Positions 1 to 9,017 are shown, counted from the first letter of the stretch. The stretch: DNA of 64,000 nucleotides from an uncultured Bacteroidales bacterium (GCA_944323825.1 CALUTY010000014.1:1-64000); one strand, 5' to 3'. Made by a program: numbers and translations. The notes: generated by a model from the letters alone, not told the origin.

Positions 1-2
1 CA

Positions 3-326
3 GACGCGTTCACCTTCACCCTCGACTCCGAGCCCACGGAGAACATGGCCGACCTGAAGCTCGTCATCATGGCCAGCGCACCCCAGTCCAACGGCGTCAC
101 TCGCGCCTACTCCAAGGCCGTCGGCATCGGCACCCCGAAGGACCCGGTCAGCGACGAGTACGACCTCAAGGCCGAGTATGACACCCGCCACGGAGCCCCA
201 AGCGACGCCGCCCCGAAGGTATTCATGAAGTGGTTCTTCGTGGACACCACCACCGGCGAGGTCTCCGGCGAGCAGATGGCCCTCGCACAACTCACCGCCG
301 CCACAGAGCCTGACGCCGGAGTATAG
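3..326 (+). CDS. C-terminal part of an unrecognised protein (runs off the left edge)
   Basis: The reading frame is open from the first full codon of the window to TAG at 324-326, so the real start lies upstream. Only about 107 C-terminal residues are visible. They are hydrophilic, with no membrane segment, cysteine pair or catalytic motif that I recognise. The codons end very often in C or G, and the stretch is clearly more GC-rich than the following 500 bases. A strong hairpin follows the stop. I see too little to name a family; a surface or phage-type structural protein are both possible, but this is a guess. Confidence 0.55.
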   Translation, partial: DAFTFTLDSEPTENMADLKLVIMASAPQSNGVTRAYSKAVGIGTPKDPVSDEYDLKAEYDTRHGAPSDAAPKVFMKWFFVDTTTGEVSGEQMALAQLTAATEPDAGV

Positions 327-364
327 CCTGAGCGCGATCACTGACCTGAACTTAAACCTGCATC

Positions 365-403
365 TCCCGTCCCCGCTCCACAGGCAGAGACGGGATTTGT
401 TTT
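365..403 (+). terminator. Candidate terminator after the left-edge gene
   Basis: Stem TCCCGTC (365-371) pairs with GACGGGA (389-395) across a 17-base loop and is followed by TTTGTTTT. It probably ends the GC-rich gene at the left edge. Confidence 0.6.
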
Positions 404-469
404 AGACTCAGATAATTGATAGATTTGCAGACAAGATTGCTACAGCAGTCTTTGATATAACAACAACCG

Positions 470-504
470 GAGTCTGGCGAAGTGATTTGCCGGACTCTTT
501 TTTC
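470..504 (+). terminator. Strong intrinsic terminator, no obvious gene before it
   Basis: GAGTCTGGC (470-478) pairs with GCCGGACTC (489-497) with one G-U pair, and six T residues follow directly. It lies about 70 bases after the first terminator. It may be a backup for the left-edge gene or may end a short untranslated RNA from 404-500. Apart from the hairpins, I see no gene in the 327-576 stretch. Confidence 0.65.
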
Positions 505-576
505 ACTCATATACATGCACTCCTCCATATAGAATCAAAGCCACACATAGCACTAAGTAGGTGTAAATGTAGGAGA

Positions 577-629
577 ATTTTACAAAAGAATAGATGCCAA
601 ATAGTTGAAAATAAACTATTTGACATCTA
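577..629 (-). terminator. Terminator of the tRNA-Arg transcript
   Basis: On the minus strand a 16-base-pair stem is formed by 629-614 and 606-591 (one G-U pair, 7-base loop). It is followed by the U-rich run TTCTTTTG. It starts 7 bases after the tRNA 3' end. Confidence 0.8.
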
Positions 630-635
630 CAAAAG

Positions 636-709
636 TGATCCGGTTGGGATTCGAACCCAAGACCCACAGCTTAGAAGGCTGTTGCTCTATCCAGCTGAGC
701 TACCGGACC
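636..709 (-). tRNA. tRNA-Arg (anticodon TCT)
   Basis: The minus strand folds into a full cloverleaf. The acceptor stem is GGTCCGG with CCGGATC plus discriminator A. The D arm is GCTC...GAGC. The anticodon stem is ACAGC/GCTGT around loop CTTCTAA, giving anticodon TCT. The T arm is TTGGG TTCGAAT CCCAA. The 3' CCA is not encoded. It decodes AGA (and AGG by wobble). It has its own promoter upstream and a long terminator stem downstream, so it appears to be a single-gene transcript. Confidence 0.96.
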
Positions 710-757
710 GGCCATGTTTCTCTTTGCTCTTTGTGCCATGGGAGTCAAAAGAGAATG

Positions 758-788
758 CAAAGGTAAGATTATTTCCGATAAAGTCAAA
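758..788 (-). promoter_or_regulatory. Bacteroidota-type promoter for tRNA-Arg
   Basis: Read on the minus strand this is TTTG (788-785), 19 bases, then TACCTTTG (765-758), matching the TTTG / TAnnTTTG consensus of the Bacteroidota housekeeping sigma factor. It lies about 50 bases before the tRNA 5' end. Confidence 0.7.
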
Positions 789-897
789 ATAAATAATTTT
801 CTATATGTGCGGCCCGGATCGGATGCAAGGTTTTTGGATTTTCAGATTTAATTTTCTGTCAGTAGATATGACATGTTTTACTATATGGTATTATTCT

Positions 898-2637
898 ATG
901 AGAGAAAGAACATTTGAACTGCCTTCAGGAGTTTGTGCAAATGGTTTAAGGGGTTGCGTAAGGAAAATGCTGCAGGCTGTCCTGCCTCTTTTTGCCGTGA
1001 TTTCATGTGACAAACATGTGCCTCAGGAGGAAACAGGACCTGTTTATACCGATGAGGACATTGAATTGGACGCCAGGATTGTCGACTACATCAATACATC
1101 TTATGCCTCATCCATAACAGAAGTCAGGGTGACGGAAGACAAGGTTTCCGTCAGCGGGAATTATGTGGGGAAGGGTGATTTCTATGTGGCGGAAATATCT
1201 CCGGCCCAGGATCTTCTGTGTCTGGAGGAGCCTTTGTCGAAGCATATTCCGGGAGCGGATTCATTCACTTTTGAAGTAGACAGGTTCGTGCGTGCAGGAG
1301 GCGTCACCTACGACCGCCTTCTTTCCAAGTGGGCAATATTTGAAGTTTCTTCTGACGGTGCACATCTTGTGTCGGCTGCCCATTATGCGGATATTGTCCC
1401 GGCATTGAGTTCTCCGGCAAAGCTTACGCTGAAGAACAAAAAAGGCATGGGCGGCATATTCAACAACAGTTTCATTTCTGACTTTGACGAGCTCGGCCTC
1501 GGAAGTGCCACATTGAACATGTATGTTACGGCATTCACTTATTTGTCACCCGGACCGGGGCGTATAGAGCATGAATATGGCGGCAGGAAATATTACTTTG
1601 ACGAGAATTATGTGGTGAACAACCTTGACGCCATGCTTCTGGAAGCAGGAAAACGGAATATGCTTGTGGCTGCCATCCTGCTTGTCCAGCCGGCTTCTGC
1701 AGCTGTGGACCGTGAGCTTGGTGAGCTTTTGGCTCATGACGGCTTCACCGGAGGCAATCTCACATTGCCGGACATGACAAAACCGGAATCAGTCAACTGC
1801 TTTGCCGCAATAACGGATTTCCTCGTGCAGCGCTATACGAGGGAAGACAGCAAATATGGCCGGGTGGCGCATTGGATTGTCATGAACGAGGTCGACGGGG
1901 CAACTTCATGGGCGAACATAGGCCCCAAGCCGCAGAATGTCTTTACCGACTACTATATCAAGATATTGAGACTTGTCAACAATATTGTCCGTCAGTATGA
2001 TCAGAATGCTGAAACGTTTGCTTCCTTTACACATTCCTGGACTTTGCCGGCTCTGGACTATCCGGCAAAGGGGATGATAGAGATGATAAATGTGATGGGT
2101 AAGAAGGAAGGTGATTTCAGGTGGGCTTTGGCATATCACAGCTATCCTTGGGATCTTTTGAACCCACGGTGCTGGGAATGCCCGTATTCTACATTTTCCA
2201 TGGATACGCAGGGAATCACTTTCCGTAATCTGGAAGTCATGGACAAATGGATAAAGATGCCTGAAAACATGTACCGGGGTACACAAAAGCGTTCAGTGTG
2301 GCTTTCTGAAGCCGGCCTGAATTCCCGTTCGCATTCTGAGGCAGACTTGAAGGAACAGGCTGCCGGGACAGCGTTTGCCTGGAAGAAGGTAAATGCCCTT
2401 GACGGGATAGACGGTATCCAGTGGCACAACTGGTTCGACAATGCCGGTGACGGGAGCGGAGCCCTTCTCGGTCTGCGGAAATTCAATGATTCAGAGTATA
2501 ACGGTGAGCCCAAGGAGGCCTGGTATGTATATAAGGCCGCCGGTACTGACCGGGAAGATGAAGTGTTTGACCGGTATCTTGATTATCTGGGATATGAAAG
2601 CTGGGATGAGATATTTGTGACGGATATAATTAAATAA
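898..2637 (+). CDS. DUF5722-like putative glycoside hydrolase lipoprotein (first of two)
   Basis: About 579 residues. The N-terminus reads as a lipoprotein signal ending in the lipobox VISC, followed by an acidic linker, so the protein is probably anchored to an outer membrane leaflet. The C-terminal 400 residues match my recollection of DUF5722 proteins, which look like clan GH-A TIM barrels. The motif MNEVDG (Glu codon 1888-1890) fits the acid/base and WLSEAG (Glu codon 2308-2310) fits the nucleophile. The conserved YHSYPW and QWHNWFDNA motifs are also present. Substrate is unknown. I chose ATG at 898; ATG at 967, which has a better AAGGA spacing, would leave almost no basic n-region, and a longer start at 805 is also open. 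It is followed after 24 bases by a paralogue. Confidence 0.75.
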   Translation: MRERTFELPSGVCANGLRGCVRKMLQAVLPLFAVISCDKHVPQEETGPVYTDEDIELDARIVDYINTSYASSITEVRVTEDKVSVSGNYVGKGDFYVAEISPAQDLLCLEEPLSKHIPGADSFTFEVDRFVRAGGVTYDRLLSKWAIFEVSSDGAHLVSAAHYADIVPALSSPAKLTLKNKKGMGGIFNNSFISDFDELGLGSATLNMYVTAFTYLSPGPGRIEHEYGGRKYYFDENYVVNNLDAMLLEAGKRNMLVAAILLVQPASAAVDRELGELLAHDGFTGGNLTLPDMTKPESVNCFAAITDFLVQRYTREDSKYGRVAHWIVMNEVDGATSWANIGPKPQNVFTDYYIKILRLVNNIVRQYDQNAETFASFTHSWTLPALDYPAKGMIEMINVMGKKEGDFRWALAYHSYPWDLLNPRCWECPYSTFSMDTQGITFRNLEVMDKWIKMPENMYRGTQKRSVWLSEAGLNSRSHSEADLKEQAAGTAFAWKKVNALDGIDGIQWHNWFDNAGDGSGALLGLRKFNDSEYNGEPKEAWYVYKAAGTDREDEVFDRYLDYLGYESWDEIFVTDIIK

Positions 2638-2661
2638 ACTGATGGATAAATACAGAAGCTT

Positions 2662-4884
2662 ATGGGTATTATGAAAAGTTTTGTTGAATCTTTCATTCTG
2701 CCGGGTGCATTGTTGCCTCTTATGGCAGTGTCATGTGAAAACACGGGGTATCAGGAAAGGCCTGAGTTCCCCGGTTCAGGGCTTGACAGCTCTGCATTTG
2801 TGCGGATGAATATAGATCTTGAGTATGTCAAGCATGTGAAATCTCTGGTACAGGAAGCAGACGGAAGCTATACAATTGTCCTTCCTGACGGCGATCCATA
2901 TATCAAATTCCTTCCGTTTGAAGCTGACCTTCCTGCGGAAAACACTGTATTTGCACTTGAATATAAGGCTGAGAATCCTATAGACAAGACAGAATTTTTC
3001 TTTATTGATGCTGAAGGGACAACGGACGCCGCCCGGGCACAGTCCGGTCCCGGGGCTGAGGCTGCTGATGAGTGGACTCATTTTTCAGTCAGGATGAAGT
3101 CTTCGATAAAGGAATTTGACTGGGGCAATGTCGGGGAGAGATTGAGATTTGATTTGGGTGAATCAGTGGTTCCCGGCAGCACCATATGTTTCAGGAATAT
3201 TTTCATGAGGCCGATGAATGACCAGGAGCAGGCCGAGGAGGATGCTGAGAACGGGGCAGCAGCTGACAAGGAAAAGTATGCACAGAGGATAAGCGATTAC
3301 CTTGATGCCGGATATGCATCATCTGTCACATCCGTGTCGGTCAATGCGTCTGATGTGACCGTTTCCGGAACCTGTTCCGGAGAAGGGACTTTCTTCCTTG
3401 CGGAACTTCCTCCTTTTGCCGATATCTTCAGCATGACCAAGGTGCCGGGGGAGTACAGGCATGAACTGACAGGAACTTCTTTTACAGAGACATTTGACCG
3501 CATGACTGAATTTGACGGGGTGAAGTATGACAGGCTGCTTTCAAAATGGGCCATATACAAGGAAGGAGCAGACAGTGATGAACTTGTTTCGCATGCAAGA
3601 TATGCTTCTCCGGACAAGATATATGATATAGGTCCGGGGCTCGGGAGAATAGAACTGACCAGCAAGAAAGGACTGGGCGGAATCGTGCCAGGCAATCTTG
3701 AACAGGAGATCAAGGACCTCGGCCTCAAGAGCGCTACCATCAACCTTCTGCCGATGGCATATATGAGCCTTACCGGCGGCGGTTCATACACTATAAAACA
3801 TGAATATTGCGGCAAGACATACTATTTTGACGAGTCACGCATCACGGCTGAGATAGATGAGCCGCTGAAGATCGCTGCAAAATATGATGTGTCTGTAGCT
3901 GCAATCCTTCTTATTCAGAATGCAGCTCAGAGCGCAGACAAGGATCTCGGTGACCTTCTCCAGCATCCGGACTATTCAGGCACTCTGTACACTATGCCTG
4001 ATATGACCACTCCGGAGGCAGTCCATGCGTATGCCGCCATGATAGATTTCTTTGCAAAAAGATACAGCGCCGAGGATATGCGTATTTCGCACTGGATTAT
4101 CCACAATGAGGTGGACGGAGGTGTGCACTGGACAAATATGGGTCCGGATGTGCTTGCCGCCACTTATATGGATACATACATCAAGTCCATGAGGATGGTG
4201 TACAATATTGTGCACCAGTATGATGCCAATGCCGAGACATTCATTTCCCTGGCGCATGGCTGGACCAAGCCTGCCGGCGGCGGATGGTATGCCGTGACGG
4301 ATCTGCTTGACTTCATGAACCGTTTCAGTGCCGCAGAAGGTGATTTCTATTGGGCACCTGCTTATCACAGCTATTCCACGACAATATCGGATCCTCGTGT
4401 ATGGGAAGATGATGCCGTTACATTTTCAATGAATACGGAAAATGTCTCGATGCGTAACCTTGAGGTGCTCGACAAATGGGTGAAGACCGGGAAAAACAAG
4501 TATAACGGTTCCATAATGCGTAAGGTATGGCTTTCTGAAGCCGGTGTCGGTTCAGGGACTGCCACCAATTATGACGATGAGAAGCTGCTTTCAGATCAGG
4601 CTGCAGGCTGTGCCTATAGCTGGCTGAAGATAAATGCTCTTGAAGGAATCGAAGGCCTGCAATGGCACAATTGGTATGATAATGCCGAAGAAGGAGCCCA
4701 GCTTGGACTGCGCAAATACAACGATAATATTTATAAGGGCGAGCCGAAGCCTGTCTGGTATACTTATAAGGCCGCCGGCACTGAAAGCCAGGACAGTTAT
4801 TTCGGACAGGAAGGCTATGCCGGGATTGTAGGTGAAGAGTGGGGAAAGATACATCCAATTGAAACGACATTCCATCTGGAATAA
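2662..4884 (+). CDS. DUF5722-like putative glycoside hydrolase lipoprotein with extra N-terminal domain
   Basis: 740 residues. The signal ends with lipobox MAVSC at residues 21-25. Residues about 35-175 form a beta-rich domain absent from the first paralogue. It resembles a carbohydrate-binding or discoidin-like module, but I cannot name the family. After an acidic linker, residues from about 205 align along their whole length with the upstream gene, including KKGLGGI, HNEVDG (putative acid/base Glu, codon 4108-4110), AYHSYS and WLSEAG (putative nucleophile Glu, codon 4537-4539). The two genes are 24 bases apart and look like an operon born from tandem duplication. The added domain suggests a different target or attachment. 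Substrate is unknown. Confidence 0.75.
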   Translation: MGIMKSFVESFILPGALLPLMAVSCENTGYQERPEFPGSGLDSSAFVRMNIDLEYVKHVKSLVQEADGSYTIVLPDGDPYIKFLPFEADLPAENTVFALEYKAENPIDKTEFFFIDAEGTTDAARAQSGPGAEAADEWTHFSVRMKSSIKEFDWGNVGERLRFDLGESVVPGSTICFRNIFMRPMNDQEQAEEDAENGAAADKEKYAQRISDYLDAGYASSVTSVSVNASDVTVSGTCSGEGTFFLAELPPFADIFSMTKVPGEYRHELTGTSFTETFDRMTEFDGVKYDRLLSKWAIYKEGADSDELVSHARYASPDKIYDIGPGLGRIELTSKKGLGGIVPGNLEQEIKDLGLKSATINLLPMAYMSLTGGGSYTIKHEYCGKTYYFDESRITAEIDEPLKIAAKYDVSVAAILLIQNAAQSADKDLGDLLQHPDYSGTLYTMPDMTTPEAVHAYAAMIDFFAKRYSAEDMRISHWIIHNEVDGGVHWTNMGPDVLAATYMDTYIKSMRMVYNIVHQYDANAETFISLAHGWTKPAGGGWYAVTDLLDFMNRFSAAEGDFYWAPAYHSYSTTISDPRVWEDDAVTFSMNTENVSMRNLEVLDKWVKTGKNKYNGSIMRKVWLSEAGVGSGTATNYDDEKLLSDQAAGCAYSWLKINALEGIEGLQWHNWYDNAEEGAQLGLRKYNDNIYKGEPKPVWYTYKAAGTESQDSYFGQEGYAGIVGEEWGKIHPIETTFHLE

Positions 4885-4887
4885 AAT

Positions 4888-4918
4888 GAGGGTGGGCCGT
4901 ATCTGTCGGCCCACCCTC
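4888..4918 (-). terminator. Terminator between convergent genes
   Basis: A perfect 12-base-pair stem (4888-4899 with 4907-4918) has a 7-base loop. On the minus strand it is followed by ATTTTATT, so it best serves the minus-strand DUF368 operon. It may also stop the plus-strand DUF5722 operon. Confidence 0.8.
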
Positions 4919-4958
4919 CGCTTGTATCCGGTACTGCTTGTGTCCGGACAGGTATACG

Positions 4959-5936
4959 TCATTTTTCCGTGTTTTCCCTGCGGCTGGAAATTATTTTGCT
5001 TGCAACTTCGATGCCGACTACGAGGATGAATCCTATCAGGGCAAAGGCTACTGCCCCGCCGATGTGCATATCCACCATTCCGAAATACTTGTCAATCACT
5101 TCAGCAGGGATGTTTTCTCCTGAGGCAGCAAGTTCCGGGAACTGGGACAGCACGACGGTCTTCTTGTCACTCCACGGCCATACCTTGACAAGGGAGCCGA
5201 TGATGAAGCCTGCCATCACCAGGAGGGTTTCCCTGTGGTAGTGCTGCAGAAGCCAGTGCAGGAATTTCGAGAATGCTATGATTCCCGCTGCGGCTCCGAT
5301 GATGAACACTATCACCGTCAAGAAATCCATCAGGTCGCCTTTGCCCGACACTATGTCCGCTATCGTCCCCATCATGTATTCATACTTGCCTAGGATGAGG
5401 AGAATGAAACTTCCTGATATTCCGGGAAGTATCATGGCACATATGGCGATGGCCCCGCAGATGAGGATGAACCAGAGTCCGTCAGGTGTTTCGGTGGGGG
5501 AGAGGGTGCAGACCACCACGCCGAGGATGATGCCGAAGACCAGCATTACAAAGTCCTTCACTTTCCATGCCTTGATGCCTTTCAGGATGAATATGGACGA
5601 TGCCACTATGAGACCGAAGAAAAAGGCCCATGTCTGGATCGGCTGGTGGTTCAGCAGGTATTGCATCAGTTTGGCAAGGGAAAGGATGCTGATGAGGATA
5701 CCGGTTATCAGTGACAGCAGGAAGTTGCCGTTGATATGCTTCCAGAACTGTTTGAACTTTCCGGTGAAAAGCAGTTTCAGCGCAGTGGTGTTGATGTTGT
5801 TTATCGACCCGACAAGGTCTTCATAGATGCCTGTCATGAAGGCAATCGTGCCTCCGGACACTCCCGGTATTACATCGGCAGCCCCCATGCAGATACCTTT
5901 GACTGTTACCATAAGGTATTTGAGAAATCCTTTCAT
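4959..5936 (-). CDS. DUF368 membrane protein, polyprenyl-phosphate transporter family (PopT-like)
   Basis: 325 residues with about eight to nine hydrophobic segments. The N-terminus carries the family signature GAADVIPGVSGGT (residues about 18-30), and a second LPGISGSF repeat lies near residue 170. The two related half-motifs are typical of DUF368. Members in other bacteria have been shown to recycle undecaprenyl phosphate across the cytoplasmic membrane, so a role in cell-wall lipid carrier recycling is the likely job here; that is family knowledge, not visible in the sequence. It is the last gene of the minus-strand run that starts with the PfkB kinase, 31 bases after DUF6913, and ends at a strong hairpin. 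Confidence 0.88.
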   Translation of the reverse strand: MKGFLKYLMVTVKGICMGAADVIPGVSGGTIAFMTGIYEDLVGSINNINTTALKLLFTGKFKQFWKHINGNFLLSLITGILISILSLAKLMQYLLNHQPIQTWAFFFGLIVASSIFILKGIKAWKVKDFVMLVFGIILGVVVCTLSPTETPDGLWFILICGAIAICAMILPGISGSFILLILGKYEYMMGTIADIVSGKGDLMDFLTVIVFIIGAAAGIIAFSKFLHWLLQHYHRETLLVMAGFIIGSLVKVWPWSDKKTVVLSQFPELAASGENIPAEVIDKYFGMVDMHIGGAVAFALIGFILVVGIEVASKIISSRRENTEK

Positions 5937-5967
5937 CTTTTTATCTGTATTTGTCTTGTGTTTACTT

Positions 5968-6546
5968 TTATCTTATCTTTTTCAGCAGTCCGGATATTTC
6001 CCTGAAGACTTCCAGCTGTCTTTCATTTTGTCCTTGTCCTGATTCTTTCCCCTGCATTTCAGTTTCCGTCTGCCGGCTCTCCCCGTCAGGCCTTATGATG
6101 AGGTCGAACGGCTCTCCGGGAAAGATGCAGCGTCCTATCTTGAACCTTGCCTTCATGGCTTTGGTGAGGAATTCCATTGTGAAACGGCAGTCGGGAGAGA
6201 GGGATACGAAAAGGTCGGTGTCTTCAGCGATGACCGGACGCATCCTTTTCATTTTCGGCAGGCCGAAAATTCCGATGTCCTTGCGGGTGAATGTAGTGGC
6301 GGCGTCTGTGACCGGCTGCACATTCCTGTTGAACTTGCGGAAGTCGGAATGGAATATCCTTGCCTTTATCTTGTTGCACGTGCAGAATGAATTTATTTCA
6401 TCAAGGCATTTTTCCCGGGAAGGGTCCTCGGCGTCAATTATGAATGTCGCGGTGCGGATGTCAGACAGCGGCACAAAGCCTGTCTGTACCCGGCTCGCAT
6501 ATTTTCTGAGCCTCCTTTTCCGCAATATGTTGCCGATAAGCCCCAT
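5968..6546 (-). CDS. DUF6913 family protein
   Basis: 192 residues, cytoplasmic, starting with a short hydrophobic and basic stretch (MGLIGNILRKRR). The layout fits the Bacteroidota family DUF6913 as I remember it: a central DLFVSLSP motif followed by FKIGRC. The C-terminal 30 residues are low-complexity and rich in Gln and Glu. I know no established function. The start codon overlaps the stop codon of the upstream kinase by one base (TAATG), a sign of translational coupling; this decided the start over longer versions. Co-transcription with a PfkB kinase and a lipid-carrier transporter gives no clear clue. Confidence 0.7.
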   Translation of the reverse strand: MGLIGNILRKRRLRKYASRVQTGFVPLSDIRTATFIIDAEDPSREKCLDEINSFCTCNKIKARIFHSDFRKFNRNVQPVTDAATTFTRKDIGIFGLPKMKRMRPVIAEDTDLFVSLSPDCRFTMEFLTKAMKARFKIGRCIFPGEPFDLIIRPDGESRQTETEMQGKESGQGQNERQLEVFREISGLLKKIR

Positions 6547-7556
6547 TATTCCTGTCCGCTTTTTGCCGTTGTGGCAGCCACGAGGTCGCGTATTTCCTGC
6601 TTGGCGGCCTTCCATCTCGGGATGTCGATTTTCGTCCCTATCACTTCAACTACCTTTGCCGCGATGATGGAGCCTATTTCCCCGCATTCTTTCAGAGGCA
6701 TTCCGAGCGAATGGGCGTAAAGGAAGCCTGCGGCGTAAGTGTCACCGGCGCCTGTGGCATCTATTGTGGCTGCCGGCCATGCCTCGATGTAGTGATATTC
6801 GTCCCCCTGTTTCACCATGGAACCGTCTTTCCCGACCTTCACCACGGCTATGCTGCAGTGACGGGCGATCTCGTCCAGGGCTTCACGCGGTTCGAGCCTT
6901 GTGAATGACTTTGCCTCGGTCTCGTTGGCAAACACTATGTCCACATATCTTTCCACGATGTCATGGAGGAATGCCTCGTTGGATTCCACCACATTGTATG
7001 AAGCCATGTCCAGGGAGATGATGCATCCGGCTGCCTTTGCCATTTCCATTGCCTTGCGTATCAGGTTCTGGTTCTGGACAAGGTAGCCTTCGATGTGGAA
7101 GTAGTCGTATCCGTCGAAATATTCCGGCTTGAGGTCGTCCGGGCCCAGTTCAAGTGCGGCTCCGAGATAGACGGCGAATGTCCTTTCCGCGTTCGGGGCG
7201 GTGATGAACACCATTGCCCTGCCTGAAGAGTTCACTCCCTTGAGCAGGGTGGACTTGATCCCGTACTGTTCCTGGTCACTTTTGAAAAGATGTCCCAGTT
7301 CGTCGTCTCCCACCTTTCCTATGAATCCGGATTTCATTCCGAATATGGCTGTGCCTGTGATTGTGTTGGCTGCAGAGCCTCCGGCGACATATTGTACCCC
7401 CATGGGTCTGAGGGTCTGCCAGATCTTGTCTCCGGTCTCCATGTCCACATGCTGCATGCTTCCTTTCGGAAGATGAAACTGTCTGAGAAAGCTGTCATCG
7501 GGAAGTACTGCGAGGATGTCCGTGAGGGCGTTCCCCATCCCTAATATGGATTTCAT
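6546..7556 (-). CDS. Adenosine kinase-like PfkB family sugar/nucleoside kinase
   Basis: 336 residues, ribokinase (PfkB) fold. The N-terminal GMGNALTDILA and the GGSAANT motif near residue 58 form the substrate side. The DATGAGDTYAAGF motif near residue 265 is PfkB signature 2 with the catalytic Asp and the anion hole. The overall pattern is closest to the adenosine kinase group found across Bacteroidota, so it probably phosphorylates adenosine with ATP for purine salvage. A related sugar kinase cannot be ruled out. It heads a three-gene minus-strand operon and has a TAACTTTG promoter element about 68 bases upstream. Confidence 0.82.
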   Translation of the reverse strand: MKSILGMGNALTDILAVLPDDSFLRQFHLPKGSMQHVDMETGDKIWQTLRPMGVQYVAGGSAANTITGTAIFGMKSGFIGKVGDDELGHLFKSDQEQYGIKSTLLKGVNSSGRAMVFITAPNAERTFAVYLGAALELGPDDLKPEYFDGYDYFHIEGYLVQNQNLIRKAMEMAKAAGCIISLDMASYNVVESNEAFLHDIVERYVDIVFANETEAKSFTRLEPREALDEIARHCSIAVVKVGKDGSMVKQGDEYHYIEAWPAATIDATGAGDTYAAGFLYAHSLGMPLKECGEIGSIIAAKVVEVIGTKIDIPRWKAAKQEIRDLVAATTAKSGQE

Positions 7557-7623
7557 GATGTTTCTGTTCGGTTTTTTATGTTACCTCTGTAATTTTCATT
7601 TGCCGGACAGGCCGGAAACCGGG

Positions 7624-7655
7624 CAAAGTTAGCAAAACAAATAATAAAATCGAAA
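7624..7655 (-). promoter_or_regulatory. Promoter for the PfkB kinase operon
   Basis: On the minus strand: TTTC (7655-7652), 20 bases, TAACTTTG (7631-7624). This matches the Bacteroidota consensus with one mismatch in the -33 box. It is back to back with the promoter of the flippase-like gene. Confidence 0.6.
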
Positions 7656-7704
7656 TTGCAATCTTTTTGTAATCGAAATTTAATCGTATTTGTTGAATTT
7701 TGGA

Positions 7705-7712
7705 TAACTTTG
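7705..7712 (+). promoter_or_regulatory. -7 promoter element for the flippase-like gene
   Basis: TAACTTTG matches TAnnTTTG and lies 40 bases before the ATG at 7752. I see no TTTG at the usual distance upstream, so only the -7 box is supported. Confidence 0.5.
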
Positions 7713-7751
7713 CCGCTTTGTTGCAGCCGGGGGCTGCCGGAATTTTTGCAG

Positions 7752-8804
7752 ATGGAAAAAAAGATATCCAAAGCTGTCAAATACATCTTGTCTGCGGCCG
7801 TGGCTGCGGTTCTTCTCTATTTTTCATTCCGTGGTGTAAAATGGGATGATTTCATCGGCGGTCTGAAGTCTTGCCGCTGGGGATTCATCGTGCTTTCGAT
7901 GATGGCGGGCATATTTGCCTTCTGGCTCAGAGGGCTCCGCTGGCGGGAGATTCTTCTGCCGATAGACGGCAGCATCAGGAGAAGGACCGCCTTCAATGCT
8001 GTCAACATCGGCTATATAGCCAATTTCGTCTTCCCCCGCATCGGAGAATTTGTCAGATGCGGCTTCATAACAAGGAATTCCGTGCCGGAGGAGATTATCC
8101 ATTCCGGGGACGGCCACTGTGAGGACGGAGGCCGTGGGATTGTCGTCAGGAAGAAGGCCTCATACGACAAGGTGCTCGGTACCGTGGTCTTGGAGCGCTC
8201 ATGGGACATGATAGTCATGTTCCTTTTCCTTGTGGCCCTGCTTGTGTTCAGATGGAGTGAATTCGGGGAGTTTTTCCTTGAGAAGATGTGGAAACCGATA
8301 GCCACGACGGTGAATTTCAGCATCTGGTGGATTGTCCTCGGCCTGCTCATACTGACTGCCCTGGCAGTCTGGCGCATAGTCAGGGCCCGCGAGAAGAATC
8401 CTTTCTTCGGCAAGATCTGCGGGGTGTTCACCGGCCTTGTCCAGGGCTTCGCAAGTTTCCTGAAAATGGAGCACAAATGGCGTTTCCTGCTCTATACCAT
8501 TCTGATCTGGAGCATGTACTGGCTCATGAGCGCAGCCACAATGTGGGCTTTGCCCGACCTTGATTCTCTCGGGCTTGTGGATGCCCTGTTCCTGATGGTG
8601 GCCGGCAGCGTGGGCTGGCTTGTCCCTGTTCCGGGCGGCTTCGGCTCGTTCCATTATATAGTTTCCCTTGCATTGTCCGTCATCTACGGGATTCCTTTTG
8701 AACAGGGAATCATCTTTGCTACACTTTCGCATGAGTCACAGGCAATTACGATGGCGGTCTGCGGCGGGGCCTCCTATCTGTACGAGACCATGCATCAGAA
8801 TTGA
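7752..8804 (+). CDS. Flippase-like integral membrane protein (LPG synthase transmembrane family)
   Basis: 350 residues with about seven to eight hydrophobic helices. It has the lysyl-phosphatidylglycerol synthase transmembrane pattern (PF03706 / TIGR00374): WLRGLRWR early, a FPRIGEFVRCG motif near residue 95, and VPVPGGFGSFHY near residue 295. Family members are membrane proteins of uncertain substrate, some linked to lipid flipping. Between EFVRCGF and LGTVVLER there is an acidic/basic loop of about 40 residues, longer than I expect. I chose ATG at 7752 because it follows the promoter element; an upstream in-frame extension to 7656 would run through the promoter. It is a single-gene unit. 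Confidence 0.78.
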   Translation: MEKKISKAVKYILSAAVAAVLLYFSFRGVKWDDFIGGLKSCRWGFIVLSMMAGIFAFWLRGLRWREILLPIDGSIRRRTAFNAVNIGYIANFVFPRIGEFVRCGFITRNSVPEEIIHSGDGHCEDGGRGIVVRKKASYDKVLGTVVLERSWDMIVMFLFLVALLVFRWSEFGEFFLEKMWKPIATTVNFSIWWIVLGLLILTALAVWRIVRAREKNPFFGKICGVFTGLVQGFASFLKMEHKWRFLLYTILIWSMYWLMSAATMWALPDLDSLGLVDALFLMVAGSVGWLVPVPGGFGSFHYIVSLALSVIYGIPFEQGIIFATLSHESQAITMAVCGGASYLYETMHQN

Positions 8805-8895
8805 CGCCTGATTTTCCGTTTTTCTGCAACATTTCTCCTTGCTCTTCCGTCTATCAATTGCAATGCATTGAACCGGTACAATTATGACAAATAAA

Positions 8896-8927
8896 TTTGT
8901 TCCATATTGTGATTCTGCATATATTTG
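8896..8927 (+). promoter_or_regulatory. Promoter for the TonB-dependent beta-barrel gene
   Basis: TTTG (8896-8899), 20 bases, TATATTTG (8920-8927): a perfect Bacteroidota consensus promoter. It is 90 bases before the chosen ATG at 9018, which argues against the longer open frame that begins inside the promoter. Confidence 0.75.
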
Positions 8928-9017
8928 TGGTGTATTACTGATTTAGTACACGGGGGGGGTAAGCTGACGCAATTGATTTTGACTGGCGTCCGCCCCCGCA
9001 AAACAGATTTGCCAGAT

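Noticed and set aside
487..792. Plus-strand open frame of about 100 codons
   Set aside because: It runs straight through the tRNA-Arg gene and its terminator on the other strand; no family match.
8100..8160. Frameshift in the flippase-like gene
   Set aside because: The long loop is unusual, but the frame stays open and both flanking parts keep the family pattern, so I treat it as a loop variation.
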